64,000 bases of DNA from CAWIHK01 sp963835935 (GCA_963835935.1 CAWIHK010000001.1:1488001-1552000); one strand, 5' to 3'; shown: positions 36,646 to 45,338, counted from the stretch's first letter. A program made the numbers and translations. The notes: a model not told the origin generated them from the letters alone.

Positions 36646-37161
36646 ATGAAAAGACAATTTCCTTGGTTTGGTATTTTTTTAGTTTTACTAGGAACGACTC
36701 TATTACTCGGCCAACTCCATATTCTTCAATTCGGCTGGGCGAAATTATTATGGATCTTTTGTGTGATATATGGCGGAGGAATAGTAATCCGGGGCTTTGT
36801 TGCTCAACGCCCAGGAAGTATATTTTGGGGGACAGTTCTTTTTTTGTCCAGTATATTTATTACACTGCACCAATTCGAAGTGATCGAATATCATGCTTTA
36901 ATGATGCCTGTCATCGGATTGTTTATATTTGGATTTGGGTTCTTGATGAAATTTGTATATTCGCCTAGCCGCCATTGGTTTTCACTCCTGCCATCCATAA
37001 TATTTTTGGGACTTGGCTGTGCATTAATTCTTGCCGATCTCGGATATTGGTATCATTATGATGTTTGGAATTTTGTACGGATATATTGGCCGGTAGTTAT
37101 AATTCTTTTGGGAATCACGGCTTTCTTCAAATCCCGAAGATCAACAAATGGTAAGACTTGA
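36646..37161 (+). CDS. LiaI/LiaF-like transmembrane protein
   Basis: 171 aa, five or six hydrophobic segments of the LiaF-TM (DUF5668) type, e.g. FGIFLVLLGTTLLLGQL and YWPVVIILLGITAFF. It lacks the extracytoplasmic C-terminal domain of true LiaF. Probably part of an envelope-stress pair with the PspC protein upstream. A bidirectional terminator follows at 37170-37196. Confidence 0.75.
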   Translation: MKRQFPWFGIFLVLLGTTLLLGQLHILQFGWAKLLWIFCVIYGGGIVIRGFVAQRPGSIFWGTVLFLSSIFITLHQFEVIEYHALMMPVIGLFIFGFGFLMKFVYSPSRHWFSLLPSIIFLGLGCALILADLGYWYHYDVWNFVRIYWPVVIILLGITAFFKSRRSTNGKT

Positions 37162-37169
37162 AAAAACAA

Positions 37170-37196
37170 AAAAGCCGTTCATAAGAACGGCTTTTT
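37170..37196. terminator. Bidirectional intrinsic terminator
   Basis: AAAAGCCGTTC, loop ATAA, GAACGGCTTTTT. It has an A-run on one side and a T-run on the other. It serves both the PspC/LiaF-like operon and the convergent receiver gene. Confidence 0.9.
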
Positions 37197-37199
37197 CAT

Positions 37200-38258
37200 T
37201 CAACTCTGAAGCGGTATGCTTAGCAACAACTCGATTCCCGAAGATTCTGTTCGGACATGAGAAAACGCTCCACCGTAGTATTCCACAAGTGCCTGGCTGA
37301 TCATTAATCCTGTATTGTTTTTTTCATCCGCAGGCTGGAATTGAGTTGCCTCAACGGCTAGGAGAAGTTTTTTATCTCCTTCACGAACGGTCATATTCAA
37401 CGTACTGCCTGTCATGATGTGATTCATTACATAATCAAAGATTACAGCGCAGAGATGCCGGAAATGATGTTCCTGCATAGCTATCACACATGTATCGGCC
37501 TGAAAATCTTTTTTTAGATTAATTTCTTTCTTCTTCAATTCATCTTGGATTGGATTGATAAGCGTATCAAAGTATTCTTTTAAATTGACTGTATACCCTT
37601 TTTTCCCAATATCGGACTGTTCCGAATGGCGAGATGATGAACGAAGTTCAACATACAATAATATGTTCTGAAAAATCTTGTCGATAACTGATAAATTTTG
37701 ATTTTTTTGAATTGCCGAGTGAATATCTTCCAATGGACAACGTTCCAACTCGTTGAAAATACTTCCTCTAAAATTCGTAAGCGGATCGATCGGCGCGAGT
37801 GATTCGAGAGAAAACGACTTTTTTATATTTACATTTTCATCAGTAAACTTTCCCTTCAGGGATCGCATGCGTTCCAGTTTTGTTTGAACGGCAAGCAGAA
37901 CGTCGATGATATCGTACGGCTTTACAAGATACTCGTCGGCTCCTGCAACGCGTCCTGTGCGGACAAATTCTTTATCATCGACCGCCGATAAAAATATAAA
38001 TGGGATATCCTGAAATTGTGGTTTTTCCCTCACATGCTGGCAAAACTCGAAACCATCCATGCCGGGCATCCGAACGTCCGAAACAATTATGTCGGGCCAG
38101 TATGTTTCCATTTTTTGCAGTGCATCTATTCCACTTGCAGCAGTTTCGACAAGATAACCTTGTTCGCGCATAACGTCGGCAATGAGTAATGTAACCTCGA
38201 TTTCATCGTCGACAAGCATCACCTTGTCTTTATGTTCTGTAAAATTAATTTGTGGCAT
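37200..38258 (-). CDS. Response-regulator receiver protein with degenerate kinase-like C-terminus
   Basis: 352 aa. Receiver at about residues 10-130: KVMLVDDEIEVT, phospho-Asp in IIVSDVRMPGMDGFEF, LSA, and Lys in EYLVKPYD. The C-terminal 200 residues resemble the layout of a histidine kinase. However, the phosphoacceptor box is replaced by LTNFRGSIFNELER, the N box is IFDYVMNHIM, and the G box is reduced to NTGLMISQALVEYYGG. ATP binding and autophosphorylation are therefore doubtful. It may act as an adaptor that docks to another kinase, which is inference. Convergent with the LiaF-like operon. Confidence 0.75.
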   Translation of the reverse strand: MPQINFTEHKDKVMLVDDEIEVTLLIADVMREQGYLVETAASGIDALQKMETYWPDIIVSDVRMPGMDGFEFCQHVREKPQFQDIPFIFLSAVDDKEFVRTGRVAGADEYLVKPYDIIDVLLAVQTKLERMRSLKGKFTDENVNIKKSFSLESLAPIDPLTNFRGSIFNELERCPLEDIHSAIQKNQNLSVIDKIFQNILLYVELRSSSRHSEQSDIGKKGYTVNLKEYFDTLINPIQDELKKKEINLKKDFQADTCVIAMQEHHFRHLCAVIFDYVMNHIMTGSTLNMTVREGDKKLLLAVEATQFQPADEKNNTGLMISQALVEYYGGAFSHVRTESSGIELLLSIPLQS

Positions 38259-38355
38259 CTTTTTCTTGTGTAAAACTCATTTAATGATTACTTTAATGTA
38301 CGGGAATGTTGTAAAGTTGTCAAGACTATTTCTCTTTTTTCTTTTCAGGCACATT

Positions 38356-39066
38356 ATGGAACGCCACATACTTGATGATGTCATTTATCCCCCTTTTGAA
38401 GGGTTTCCGGAAGATGGGCTAAAGTTCCTTAAAAAACTCAAAAAGAATAACACCCGTGAATGGTTTGGCAAACATAAAAGTGAATATGAAGATTATGTAA
38501 AGTTTCCAATGCAATGTTTAATTTCCACTCTTGCGCCGCAAATACATGAGTTTGCTCCTGAAATCGAAGTCCATCCGCAACGATCGATGTTTCGTATTTA
38601 TCGCGATACGCGCTTTAGTAAAGATAAAACCCCATACAAAACCCACGTTGCCGCTCATTTTTCTCCGACCGGGAATAAAATGGATGGAGCCGGTTTGTAT
38701 GTTCATGTTGAACCTGGAGAAGTATATCTTGGGGGAGGATATTACATGCCGTCGAGCGATCATCTGCGGGCAATCAGACGGGCAATTGATAAACGCAGCG
38801 AAGAATTCTTAGCTTTTCTCGGTGGCCATCATTTTAAAAAAACTTTTGGAGAATTGGTCGGCGATAAACTCTCGCGTGTGCCTCAAGGATTCGAAAAAAA
38901 TCATCCGATGTCGAACTATCTCAGGATGAAACAATTTTATGCCGGAGTATCGCTGCCGGAAAACGAAGCGCTCCGTCAAGATTTTCCGAAGAAAATAATC
39001 GAAGTCCTTCGAATTGTTTATCCATTAGTCGAATTCATCAACTCAGCGATAGGAAAAGGAAAATGA
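38356..39066 (+). CDS. DUF2461 domain protein
   Basis: 236 aa starting MERHILDDVIYPPFEGFPED at ATG 38356; the frame is open further upstream, but that stretch overlaps the divergent receiver gene. The sequence LKFLKKLKKNNTREWFGKHKSEYE, then MFRIYRDTRFSKDKTPYKTHVAAHF and GGGYYMPSSDHLRAIRRAI, matches the DUF2461 (TIGR02453) family. Function is unknown; the family is widespread in Bacteroidota. Confidence 0.88.
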   Translation: MERHILDDVIYPPFEGFPEDGLKFLKKLKKNNTREWFGKHKSEYEDYVKFPMQCLISTLAPQIHEFAPEIEVHPQRSMFRIYRDTRFSKDKTPYKTHVAAHFSPTGNKMDGAGLYVHVEPGEVYLGGGYYMPSSDHLRAIRRAIDKRSEEFLAFLGGHHFKKTFGELVGDKLSRVPQGFEKNHPMSNYLRMKQFYAGVSLPENEALRQDFPKKIIEVLRIVYPLVEFINSAIGKGK

Positions 39067-39156
39067 ATGATAATGGGATTTTTTTTAATGATAAACTGAC
39101 CCGTCGTATCGTGCACATCATGATATTACTGAATTAACTTTTTCTTCTAAAAAATC

Positions 39157-39185
39157 TTGACTCTCTCTATAAAAATCGCTAAATT
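39157..39185 (+). promoter_or_regulatory. Promoter of rplM-rpsI
   Basis: TTGACT (39157-39162), a 17-base spacer, then TAAATT (39180-39185). The same boxes and spacing occur upstream of the suf regulator (56613-56641). It lies 52 nt before the rplM start. Confidence 0.55.
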
Positions 39186-39237
39186 TAAAAGCTTTTGAAA
39201 ACTCGTTGATTTTGTATGGACTGGAGGTTGCTTAGAT

Positions 39238-39681
39238 TTGAAAAATTCAGCAAAAATTACTCGCTTCTTAAGAGAACAAGAGACAACTCAAAAATGGTTT
39301 GTGGTGGATGCCAGCAATAAAGTATTAGGACGGCTTGCCAGTGAAGTAGCGCATCGGCTTCGCGGAAAACATAAACCCGAGTTTACACCCAATGCGGATC
39401 TTGGAGATTTTGTTATCGTGGTGAATGCAGAAAAAGTGAAAATCACGGGAAAACGTTCCGAGATGAAGGAATATTTTCATTACACCGGTTACCCTGGTGG
39501 AGCGCGGTTCGAGAAATACCAGGATGTCATGAATACAAAACCGGAACGCATTATCGAACATGCAGTCAAAGGAATGATTCCGCATACGCGTCTTGGACGC
39601 CAGATTATTAAGAAGCTAAAAGTGTATGCCGGTCCAGATCATCCGCATGCAGCACAGAAACCAGAAACAATAACGTTGTAA
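39238..39681 (+). CDS. rplM: 50S ribosomal protein L13
   Basis: 147 aa, typical length. Motifs TTQKWFVVDASNKVLGRLAS, DFVIVVNAEKVKITGKR and MIPHTRLGRQIIKKLKVY are diagnostic. The start is TTG (39238) with GGAGG ten bases upstream; no ATG fits. rpsI follows after 15 nt, the standard L13-S9 pair. Confidence 0.97.
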   Translation: MKNSAKITRFLREQETTQKWFVVDASNKVLGRLASEVAHRLRGKHKPEFTPNADLGDFVIVVNAEKVKITGKRSEMKEYFHYTGYPGGARFEKYQDVMNTKPERIIEHAVKGMIPHTRLGRQIIKKLKVYAGPDHPHAAQKPETITL

Positions 39682-39696
39682 TTTACAGGAGATTGG

Positions 39697-40083
39697 ATGC
39701 ATCAAATTATCGCCGTTGGACGCCGTAAGACTTCCGTCGCCCGCATCAAGCTTGTTCAAGGTTCAGGTAAAATTATTGTGAACAAAAAATCGTTGGAAGC
39801 TTTTTTTCCTATTGCGACTTTGCAGCAGGATATATTAAACCCACTTCAGCTCACAAATTCGGTATCGAAATTCGATATTTTTGCGACTGTGCGGGGAGGC
39901 GGTACAACAGGCCAAGCCGGAGCGATACAACTTGGAATTGCTCGCGCACTTCTTTCAGCCGATGAAGAACTTCGTTCACAACTCAGGAATGCAGGATACT
40001 TAACCCGCGATCCTCGAATGGTGGAACGGAAAAAATACGGTCAAAAAAAAGCACGCAAGAGATTCCAGTTCTCGAAACGTTAA
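39697..40083 (+). CDS. rpsI: 30S ribosomal protein S9
   Basis: 128 aa. AVGRRKTSVARIKLVQGSGK at the N-terminus and the basic C-terminal tail VERKKYGQKKARKRFQFSKR, which reaches the P-site tRNA, are characteristic. AGGAG precedes the ATG. Last gene of the L13-S9 pair, followed by a structured 128-nt leader before rpsB. Confidence 0.97.
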   Translation: MHQIIAVGRRKTSVARIKLVQGSGKIIVNKKSLEAFFPIATLQQDILNPLQLTNSVSKFDIFATVRGGGTTGQAGAIQLGIARALLSADEELRSQLRNAGYLTRDPRMVERKKYGQKKARKRFQFSKR

Positions 40084-40100
40084 TAACAACAATCAAACAT

Positions 40101-40157
40101 ACTTCCTGATTTTGCCGGAAGTGCTTGTGACGCGGAGCGATGCAAATTCTCCGCGTC
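40101..40157 (+). promoter_or_regulatory. Structured rpsB leader (candidate S2 autoregulatory element)
   Basis: Two hairpins lie in the 128-nt gap before rpsB: ACTTCC/GGAAGT (40101-40122) and a perfect 9-bp stem GACGCGGAG/CTCCGCGTC (40129-40137 with 40149-40157). Neither is followed by a T-run. rpsB-tsf is autoregulated by S2 through its 5' leader in E. coli, so a similar role here is plausible but inferred. Confidence 0.45.
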
Positions 40158-40211
40158 GAGTCCCGGCGAAACATGACGGAAGTAGACGAACACAAAAACT
40201 AAAGGAGAAGT

Positions 40212-40973
40212 ATGGCAAGGGTAGAACTTACCGATCTGCTTTCTGCAGGTGCCCATTTCGGGCATCTCACACGACGTTGGAATCCAAAAATGAAACCGTA
40301 CATTTTCATGGAACGCAACGGTATTCATATCATCGATCTGAAAAAATCCCAGGAACTTATTGAAAATGCGTGCAATGCAATTTCAAACATTGCAGGTGAA
40401 GGAAAACGCGTGTTGTTCGTGGGAACGAAGAAACAGGCACAAGATGTACTCCAGAATGAAGCGAAACGATGCGGAGCATCTTATGTTACTAAACGCTGGC
40501 TTGGCGGGATGCTGACTAATTTTTCTACAATCAGAAAAAGCATCAAGCGTTTGAACAACATCGAAAAAATGGAATCAGATGGCACATTCGACAAAATTAC
40601 AAAAAAGGAAGCGCTACAGCTTGTCCGTGAAAAAGATAAATTGAGCGCCGTATTGCTTGGTATTCTCGACATGACAAGACTGCCAGGTGCGTTGTTCATT
40701 GTCGATGTCAAGAAGGAAGCTATTGCCGTGAAGGAAGCAAAAAGTCTTGGCGTTCCGGTTTTTGCGGTTGTCGACACGAATTGCGATCCGGCAGATATCG
40801 ATTATGTCATGCCGGCAAACGATGATGCCATTAAATCTATCCAATTAATCACCAAAGCCTTCGCCGATGCAGTACTCGAAGGACGTGAACGAGCGAAAGC
40901 CCGTCAATTGGAAGATAAGGAAGAAGAGCATCGTAAAATAACCGAAGAAGAAAAGAAAAAAAGCGAAGAATAA
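40212..40973 (+). CDS. rpsB: 30S ribosomal protein S2
   Basis: 253 aa. Family motifs: LLSAGAHFGHLTRRWNPKMK, YIFMERNGIHIIDLKKS, KRWLGGMLTNFSTIRKS, LPGALFIVDVKKEAIAVKEA, VFAVVDTNCDPADIDYVMPA. It ends in a charged tail rich in E and K. AAAGGAG precedes the ATG. First gene of the rpsB-tsf cluster. Confidence 0.98.
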   Translation: MARVELTDLLSAGAHFGHLTRRWNPKMKPYIFMERNGIHIIDLKKSQELIENACNAISNIAGEGKRVLFVGTKKQAQDVLQNEAKRCGASYVTKRWLGGMLTNFSTIRKSIKRLNNIEKMESDGTFDKITKKEALQLVREKDKLSAVLLGILDMTRLPGALFIVDVKKEAIAVKEAKSLGVPVFAVVDTNCDPADIDYVMPANDDAIKSIQLITKAFADAVLEGRERAKARQLEDKEEEHRKITEEEKKKSEE

Positions 40974-40997
40974 ATCCGAAAGAAAGAGATAGAAAAC

Positions 40998-41597
40998 ATG
41001 TCAGGAATAACTGCTGAACTTGTTAAAGCACTCCGTGAAAAATCGGGAGCCGGAATGATGGATTGTAAAAAAGCTCTCGAATCTTCAAATGGCGATATGG
41101 AAAAAGCGATGGAAGAGCTCCGCAAAAAAGGAGCGGCCACTGCCGCAAAACGTGCAGATAAAACAACAAACAATGGTGTCGTTGAATCTTACATCCATGC
41201 TGGCGGAAGAATTGGAACACTCGTCGAATTAAATTGCGAAACGGATTTCGTTGCCAAGACTGATGGTTTCAAAACGTTGGCACATGACATCGCAATGCAA
41301 ATCGCTGCAATGAGCCCGATGGTTGTATCACGGGAACAAATTGAAAAAGCGGTCGTCGATAAAGAAATTGAAATCTATAAAGTCCAGGCTCAGAACGAAG
41401 GAAAGCCGCCGCAGATTGCAGAAAAAATCGCGCAAGGCCGTCTAGAAAAATTCTACCAGGAAGTTGTTCTGATGGAACAAAGTTTTATAAAAGATTCAAG
41501 CAAGACGATTAAGGATTTGATTAACGAAGCCGTGGCGAAGATGGGCGAAAATATTACTATCCGTCGCTTTCATCGGATCCATCTCGGTGAGAAATAA
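40998..41597 (+). CDS. tsf: Elongation factor Ts (short form)
   Basis: 199 aa. The N-terminal UBA-like region LVKALREKSGAGMMDCKKAL and core ETDFVAKTDGFKTLAHDIAMQIAAM define EF-Ts, the guanine-nucleotide exchange factor for EF-Tu. At about 200 residues it is the short single-core form, as in Thermus, rather than the roughly 280-residue enterobacterial form. It lies 24 nt after rpsB and is followed by an intrinsic terminator. Confidence 0.97.
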   Translation: MSGITAELVKALREKSGAGMMDCKKALESSNGDMEKAMEELRKKGAATAAKRADKTTNNGVVESYIHAGGRIGTLVELNCETDFVAKTDGFKTLAHDIAMQIAAMSPMVVSREQIEKAVVDKEIEIYKVQAQNEGKPPQIAEKIAQGRLEKFYQEVVLMEQSFIKDSSKTIKDLINEAVAKMGENITIRRFHRIHLGEK

Positions 41598-41611
41598 ATT
41601 TGTTCAATATA

Positions 41612-41638
41612 AAAAAGGTCTCTGTGTGAGACCTTTTT
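41612..41638 (+). terminator. Intrinsic terminator after tsf
   Basis: AAAAAGGTCTC, loop TGTGT, GAGACCTTTTT. It separates rpsB-tsf from pyrH-frr. Confidence 0.88.
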
Positions 41639-41679
41639 AGTATCACACCCGGCGAACGGGGGAGAGTGAAGGCGATGCG

Positions 41680-42420
41680 ATGGCACAAGCTAAGTTTAAG
41701 CGAATCCTTCTAAAGTTGAGCGGTGAATCTCTAATGGGCGACAGGGAATTCGGAATTGAACCTCGCATTCTCCGCCATTATACCGAAGAAATAAAATCTG
41801 TCCTTGAACTGGGAGTGGAAGTTGCCATCGTCATCGGCGGAGGAAATATTTATCGCGGTGTTGCCGGGTCGGAAGATGGACTTGACAAAGTTACCGGCGA
41901 TCACATGGGAATGCTTGCAACAGTAATAAACTCTCTTGCCTTACAAAATATTTTAGAAAAAGATGGAATTTATACCCGCTTACTTTCAGCAATTCATATG
42001 GAACAAGTTGCCGAACCTTTTATTCGCCGGCGTGCAATCCGCCATCTTGAAAAAGGCCGTGTTGTAATATTTGGTGCAGGAACAGGAAATCCGTATTTTA
42101 CCACCGACACTGCAGCAGCGCTTCGTGCTGTGGAAATCGAGGCGGATGTCATTATAAAGGGAACACGCGTCGAAGGTGTGTATGACGCCGATCCGGAAAA
42201 GTTTCCCGATGCATTTCGATTCCAGGAAATTTCATTCTACGACGTTATCAAGAAAGATTTGCGTGTAATGGATATGACTGCGATAACGTTATGCCGCGAA
42301 AATAATCTTCCCATCATTGTCATGAACATCAACACACCCGGGAACTTACGGAAACTCTTGATGGGAGAAAATATTGGAACGAAAGTATATGATTTGAAAG
42401 ACACATTGATTACGAAATAA
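41680..42420 (+). CDS. pyrH: Uridylate (UMP) kinase
   Basis: 246 aa, hexameric UMP kinase of the amino-acid-kinase fold. Motifs KFKRILLKLSGESLMGDREF, VAIVIGGGNIYRG, DHMGMLATVINSLALQ, ARRAIRHLEKGRV-type FIRRRAIRHLEKGRVVIFGAGTGNP (in parts) and TDTAAALRAVEIEAD are typical. A second ATG at 41675 is out of frame. It is followed 32 nt later by frr, the conserved pyrH-frr pair. Confidence 0.97.
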   Translation: MAQAKFKRILLKLSGESLMGDREFGIEPRILRHYTEEIKSVLELGVEVAIVIGGGNIYRGVAGSEDGLDKVTGDHMGMLATVINSLALQNILEKDGIYTRLLSAIHMEQVAEPFIRRRAIRHLEKGRVVIFGAGTGNPYFTTDTAAALRAVEIEADVIIKGTRVEGVYDADPEKFPDAFRFQEISFYDVIKKDLRVMDMTAITLCRENNLPIIVMNINTPGNLRKLLMGENIGTKVYDLKDTLITK

Positions 42421-42452
42421 AATACATCACTTCCGAAATAAGGAGGTCATTT

Positions 42453-43010
42453 ATGGTTACACAAATTTTAAAAGATACCGAACACAAGATGGTAAAAGCT
42501 GTTGACGTTGTCCGGCAGGAATTTACAAAAATCCGGACAGGAAAAGCCACTACTGCATTGCTCGATGGAGTGAAGGTTGAATATTATGGAACACCGACGC
42601 CGCTCAATCAAGTGGCGAATGTCAGCACGCCAGATGTTCACACGATCACAGTCCAGCCATGGGATAAAGCGATGATCCAGCCGATAGAAAAAGCGATACA
42701 AACGGCAAATCTCGGATTGAATCCTATTTCGGACGGAACAGTGATGCGGATTCCAATTCCGCCGCTTAACGAAGAACGAAGAAAAGAACTTGTCAAACTT
42801 GTGAAAAAATTTGCTGAGGAAGGTAAAATTGCCATTCGCAATGTCAGGCGCGATTCAATCGAACACCTGAAGAAGTCGGAAAAGGCAGAACATTTTTCAG
42901 AAGACGAACGGAAACGCGGTGAACTTGAAGCGCAAAAGCTGACAGATAAATTTATTAAAGAGGTTGATCACCTTGTTACGGTCAAAGAGAAAGAAGTAAT
43001 GGAAGTGTAA
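42453..43010 (+). CDS. frr: Ribosome recycling factor
   Basis: 185 aa, full length. Motifs FTKIRTGKATTALLDGVKVEYYG, TPLNQVANVSTPDVHTITVQPW, IPPLNEERRKELVKLVKK and IRNVRRDS define RRF, which splits the post-termination ribosome with EF-G. AAGGAGG precedes the ATG. A degenerate hexamer repeat begins 7 nt after the stop codon. Confidence 0.98.
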   Translation: MVTQILKDTEHKMVKAVDVVRQEFTKIRTGKATTALLDGVKVEYYGTPTPLNQVANVSTPDVHTITVQPWDKAMIQPIEKAIQTANLGLNPISDGTVMRIPIPPLNEERRKELVKLVKKFAEEGKIAIRNVRRDSIEHLKKSEKAEHFSEDERKRGELEAQKLTDKFIKEVDHLVTVKEKEVMEV

Positions 43011-43017
43011 AAAGATA

Positions 43018-43059
43018 GGATAAGGTTAAGGATAAGATCAAGATTAAGATCGAGAAGGA
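43018..43059. repeat. Degenerate hexanucleotide repeat after frr
   Basis: Seven hexamer units in a row: GGATAA, GGTTAA, GGATAA, GATCAA, GATTAA, GATCGA, GAAGGA, consensus roughly GRTYAA. A very similar array follows sufB (60959-61012). It starts 7 nt after a stop codon in both places. Confidence 0.75.
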
Positions 43060-43139
43060 TATGGAGAAGAGTATTCTTGATTTGATCGACAGAGTAATTT
43101 TTTGAACTAATTAATGTTACGTAGTTTGTAATTTTTTTG

Positions 43140-43217
43140 CCACGAGCTTTTTCCGAAGGAATGCCTTCGGCAAGCTCGTGGATTAGAAAATCAAAAACAA
43201 TAGTGGGTTTTAACCCA
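43140..43217. repeat. Bipartite palindromic element A
   Basis: A nested hairpin, CCACGAGCTT...AAGCTCGTGG (43140-43181) with an inner stem CCGAAGG/CCTTCGG, then 22 nt, then the palindrome TGGGTTTTAACCCA (43204-43217). The same layout, with the same 22-nt spacing, recurs at 44982-45035. Such paired hairpins resemble IS200/IS605-type element ends. Confidence 0.65.
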
Positions 43218-43296
43218 ATTTTCTTATTGACGAAGTAATTTTTTGGATTTCGATTTCATTAGGATGTTAATTTAATAATACGTATATTATACCAGT

Positions 43297-43389
43297 CGCA
43301 AGTTGCGGCTGACCGCATCCGTGCAAGTAGGCACTGGGAGCGGACATTTGAGACTCGCTCTCCGATGATACATAGCTAAAGTTGCACGG
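43297..43389 (+). ncRNA. Candidate structured leader upstream of the DEAD-box helicase
   Basis: A perfect outer stem CCGTGCAA (43319-43326) / TTGCACGG (43382-43389) encloses a bulged hairpin GGGAGCG (43336-43342) / CGCTCTCC (43356-43363). A small hairpin CGCA-AGT-TGCG (43297-43307) precedes it. There is no coding frame. It lacks a TTC arm, so it is not a tRNA. It could be a 5' leader of the helicase mRNA. Strand and function are inferred. Confidence 0.35.
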
Positions 43390-43474
43390 ACTACAAACAA
43401 TCTCCGCGCGTTAAAGCTTCTGCTGATACCCATCTATCTGGCGTGTTTCTTCATTTTATTATAAGGATTTATTA

Positions 43475-44881
43475 ATGCCGTTTTCGAAACTCGGTCTTTC
43501 GGACCGAATCGTACAGGGAATTCTCGCAACGGGATACACTGTACCAACAACAATTCAATCACGCGCAATTCCGCCTGCCGTTGCAGGCCGCGATATAATC
43601 GGATGTGCGCAAACCGGCACAGGTAAAACAGCTGCATTCGTTTTACCGATGCTAAATAGTTTTATTAATCAAACACGATCTCGCAGAGAGCTTCATATAC
43701 GCGGGCTCATCCTGACTCCGACACGGGAACTTGCACTGCAGGTCGAAGATTTCCTCGATGGATACGGACGTTTTCTGGACATGAAGAACGTCACCATCAT
43801 CGGCGGCGTCAACATGGAAAAACAAATCAAGCGGCTTCGCAACGGAGCAGACATAGTTATCGCGACGCCCGGACGTTTGATCGATCACATCAATCGTAAA
43901 ACTATAAATTTATCACATGTAGAAATTCTCGTTCTTGATGAAGCCGACCGGATGTTCGATATGGGTTTCATCAATGATGTCAGGAAAATAATCGGCCGCA
44001 TTCCGGCGAAACGGCAAACGATGCTCTTTTCTGCGACAATATCGAGCGATGTCAAAGCGCTCGTGGCGTCCATCCAAAAAGAGCCGGAGGTTATTGAAAT
44101 CGGAGAACAGAGACGCCCGGCAGAAACAGTGAAGCAATATTTTTATTCAGCGACGCAGGATAGAAAAACGGATTTGCTTATCCATATTCTCCAGACACAA
44201 AATTTAGATAGCACGCTTATTTTTTCACGTACAAAACACGGCGCGGATAAACTATCGCAGCGGTTAGAACATAAAGGGATATCTTGCACCGCCATTCATT
44301 CGAACAAGAGCCAGTCACAACGTCAGCGCGCTTTGTCCGGTTTCAAACAGGGACAATATAAAGTATTGGTGGCGACAGATATTGCAGCCCGCGGTATCGA
44401 TGTGGAAGGCATTTCACTCGTCGTGAATTTCGACACGCCGCCGTTTGCGGAGGATTACATCCATCGCATCGGTAGAACGGGACGAGCATCGATGACTGGA
44501 GATGCAATCACACTCGTGTCAGACAATGAGTTCAAATATATGAAAGGCATCGAAAAACACACGGGCAGACGTTTCGAACTGAAACAATATCCTGGTTTTG
44601 ATTATTCTAAAAAACCGGATGCAGGCGTAAAGCATGATGACGCAGGATATCCAAAAGAAAGACGGACAAAATCTTTCGGCGGACAACGGTTTGGGAAAAA
44701 ATCTTCCGATCGATCACGTGGTGAGTTTAAGTCGCACGACAGGCGCGATAGGAATGACCGGAGAACCGGATCGTCGGGTAGGAAATTGAAATCAGCAGAG
44801 ACACCGGCTTCACGGCCATCGACGCAGCCCCGGCAACAGCAAGCTGATTGGAAAGCATTGCTGACTTCGGTAGAAAAATAA
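43475..44881 (+). CDS. DEAD-box RNA helicase (RhlE-like)
   Basis: 468 aa. Helicase motifs in order: Q motif (TVPTTIQSRAIPPA), I AQTGTGKTAAF, Ia PTRELALQ, Ib ATPGRLIDH, II VLDEADRMFDMGF, III FSATIS, IV LIFSRTKHGAD, V ATDIAARGIDVEGI, VI HRIGRTGR. The C-terminal tail (about residues 380-468) is basic, rich in K, R, G and S, and likely binds RNA nonspecifically. It probably remodels rRNA or mRNA. It has its own terminator at 44922-44948 and is preceded by a 460-nt repeat-rich region. Confidence 0.95.
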   Translation: MPFSKLGLSDRIVQGILATGYTVPTTIQSRAIPPAVAGRDIIGCAQTGTGKTAAFVLPMLNSFINQTRSRRELHIRGLILTPTRELALQVEDFLDGYGRFLDMKNVTIIGGVNMEKQIKRLRNGADIVIATPGRLIDHINRKTINLSHVEILVLDEADRMFDMGFINDVRKIIGRIPAKRQTMLFSATISSDVKALVASIQKEPEVIEIGEQRRPAETVKQYFYSATQDRKTDLLIHILQTQNLDSTLIFSRTKHGADKLSQRLEHKGISCTAIHSNKSQSQRQRALSGFKQGQYKVLVATDIAARGIDVEGISLVVNFDTPPFAEDYIHRIGRTGRASMTGDAITLVSDNEFKYMKGIEKHTGRRFELKQYPGFDYSKKPDAGVKHDDAGYPKERRTKSFGGQRFGKKSSDRSRGEFKSHDRRDRNDRRTGSSGRKLKSAETPASRPSTQPRQQQADWKALLTSVEK

Positions 44882-44921
44882 TGGTGTGAGGGAGATATTC
44901 TCCCGAACTATACACAATATT

Positions 44922-44948
44922 GGGGAGCAGCTTGCTCCCCTTTTTTTT
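44922..44948 (+). terminator. Intrinsic terminator after the DEAD-box helicase
   Basis: GGGGAGCA, loop GCT, TGCTCCCC, then eight T's. A smaller hairpin GGGAGA-TAT-TCTCCC lies just upstream (44890-44904). Confidence 0.93.
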
Positions 44949-44981
44949 GAAACCTTAGAGTTCTTCTCGAAAGATGTATAG

Positions 44982-45035
44982 CCACGACCTTCAGGTCGTG
45001 GAACTGAATGAATAAAATAAAGCGGGCTTTAGCCC
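44982..45035. repeat. Bipartite palindromic element B
   Basis: CCACGACCTTCAGGTCGTGG (44982-45001), 22 nt, then GGGCTTTAGCCC (45024-45035). It has the same architecture as element A at 43140-43217. The following sequence to 45338 contains no gene. It could be a solo end of an IS200/IS605-type element. Confidence 0.6.
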
Positions 45036-45338
45036 AATAAAAAATGTTGAAATAAGTAAAATTATAGTTGATCAAAATGTCATAGATCGTCATTGACATT
45101 AGTTGATGTTTTATTTAAAATCATATCATATTTAGATATAAAAGATCTTACAGATAACCGGCATTAATGTAAAAAGTTTCTGATCTTGAGAATAGGTGAG
45201 AAGGAAATGGATCAGATAGATTAGGCAAAAAGCTTTCTGAAGCGATCGTATGTGAAATTTACCTTGTGAGCTGTTATTTATGATAAAGGATTTATTTTCT
45301 AGTGATATTTTATATTCACCAAAATAAATAATCAATTA

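Noticed and set aside
43319..43389. tRNA-sized block with a perfect closing stem
   Set aside because: The terminal stem is right for size, but there is no T-loop GTTC-type sequence, no proper D or anticodon arm, and no discriminator/CCA arrangement.
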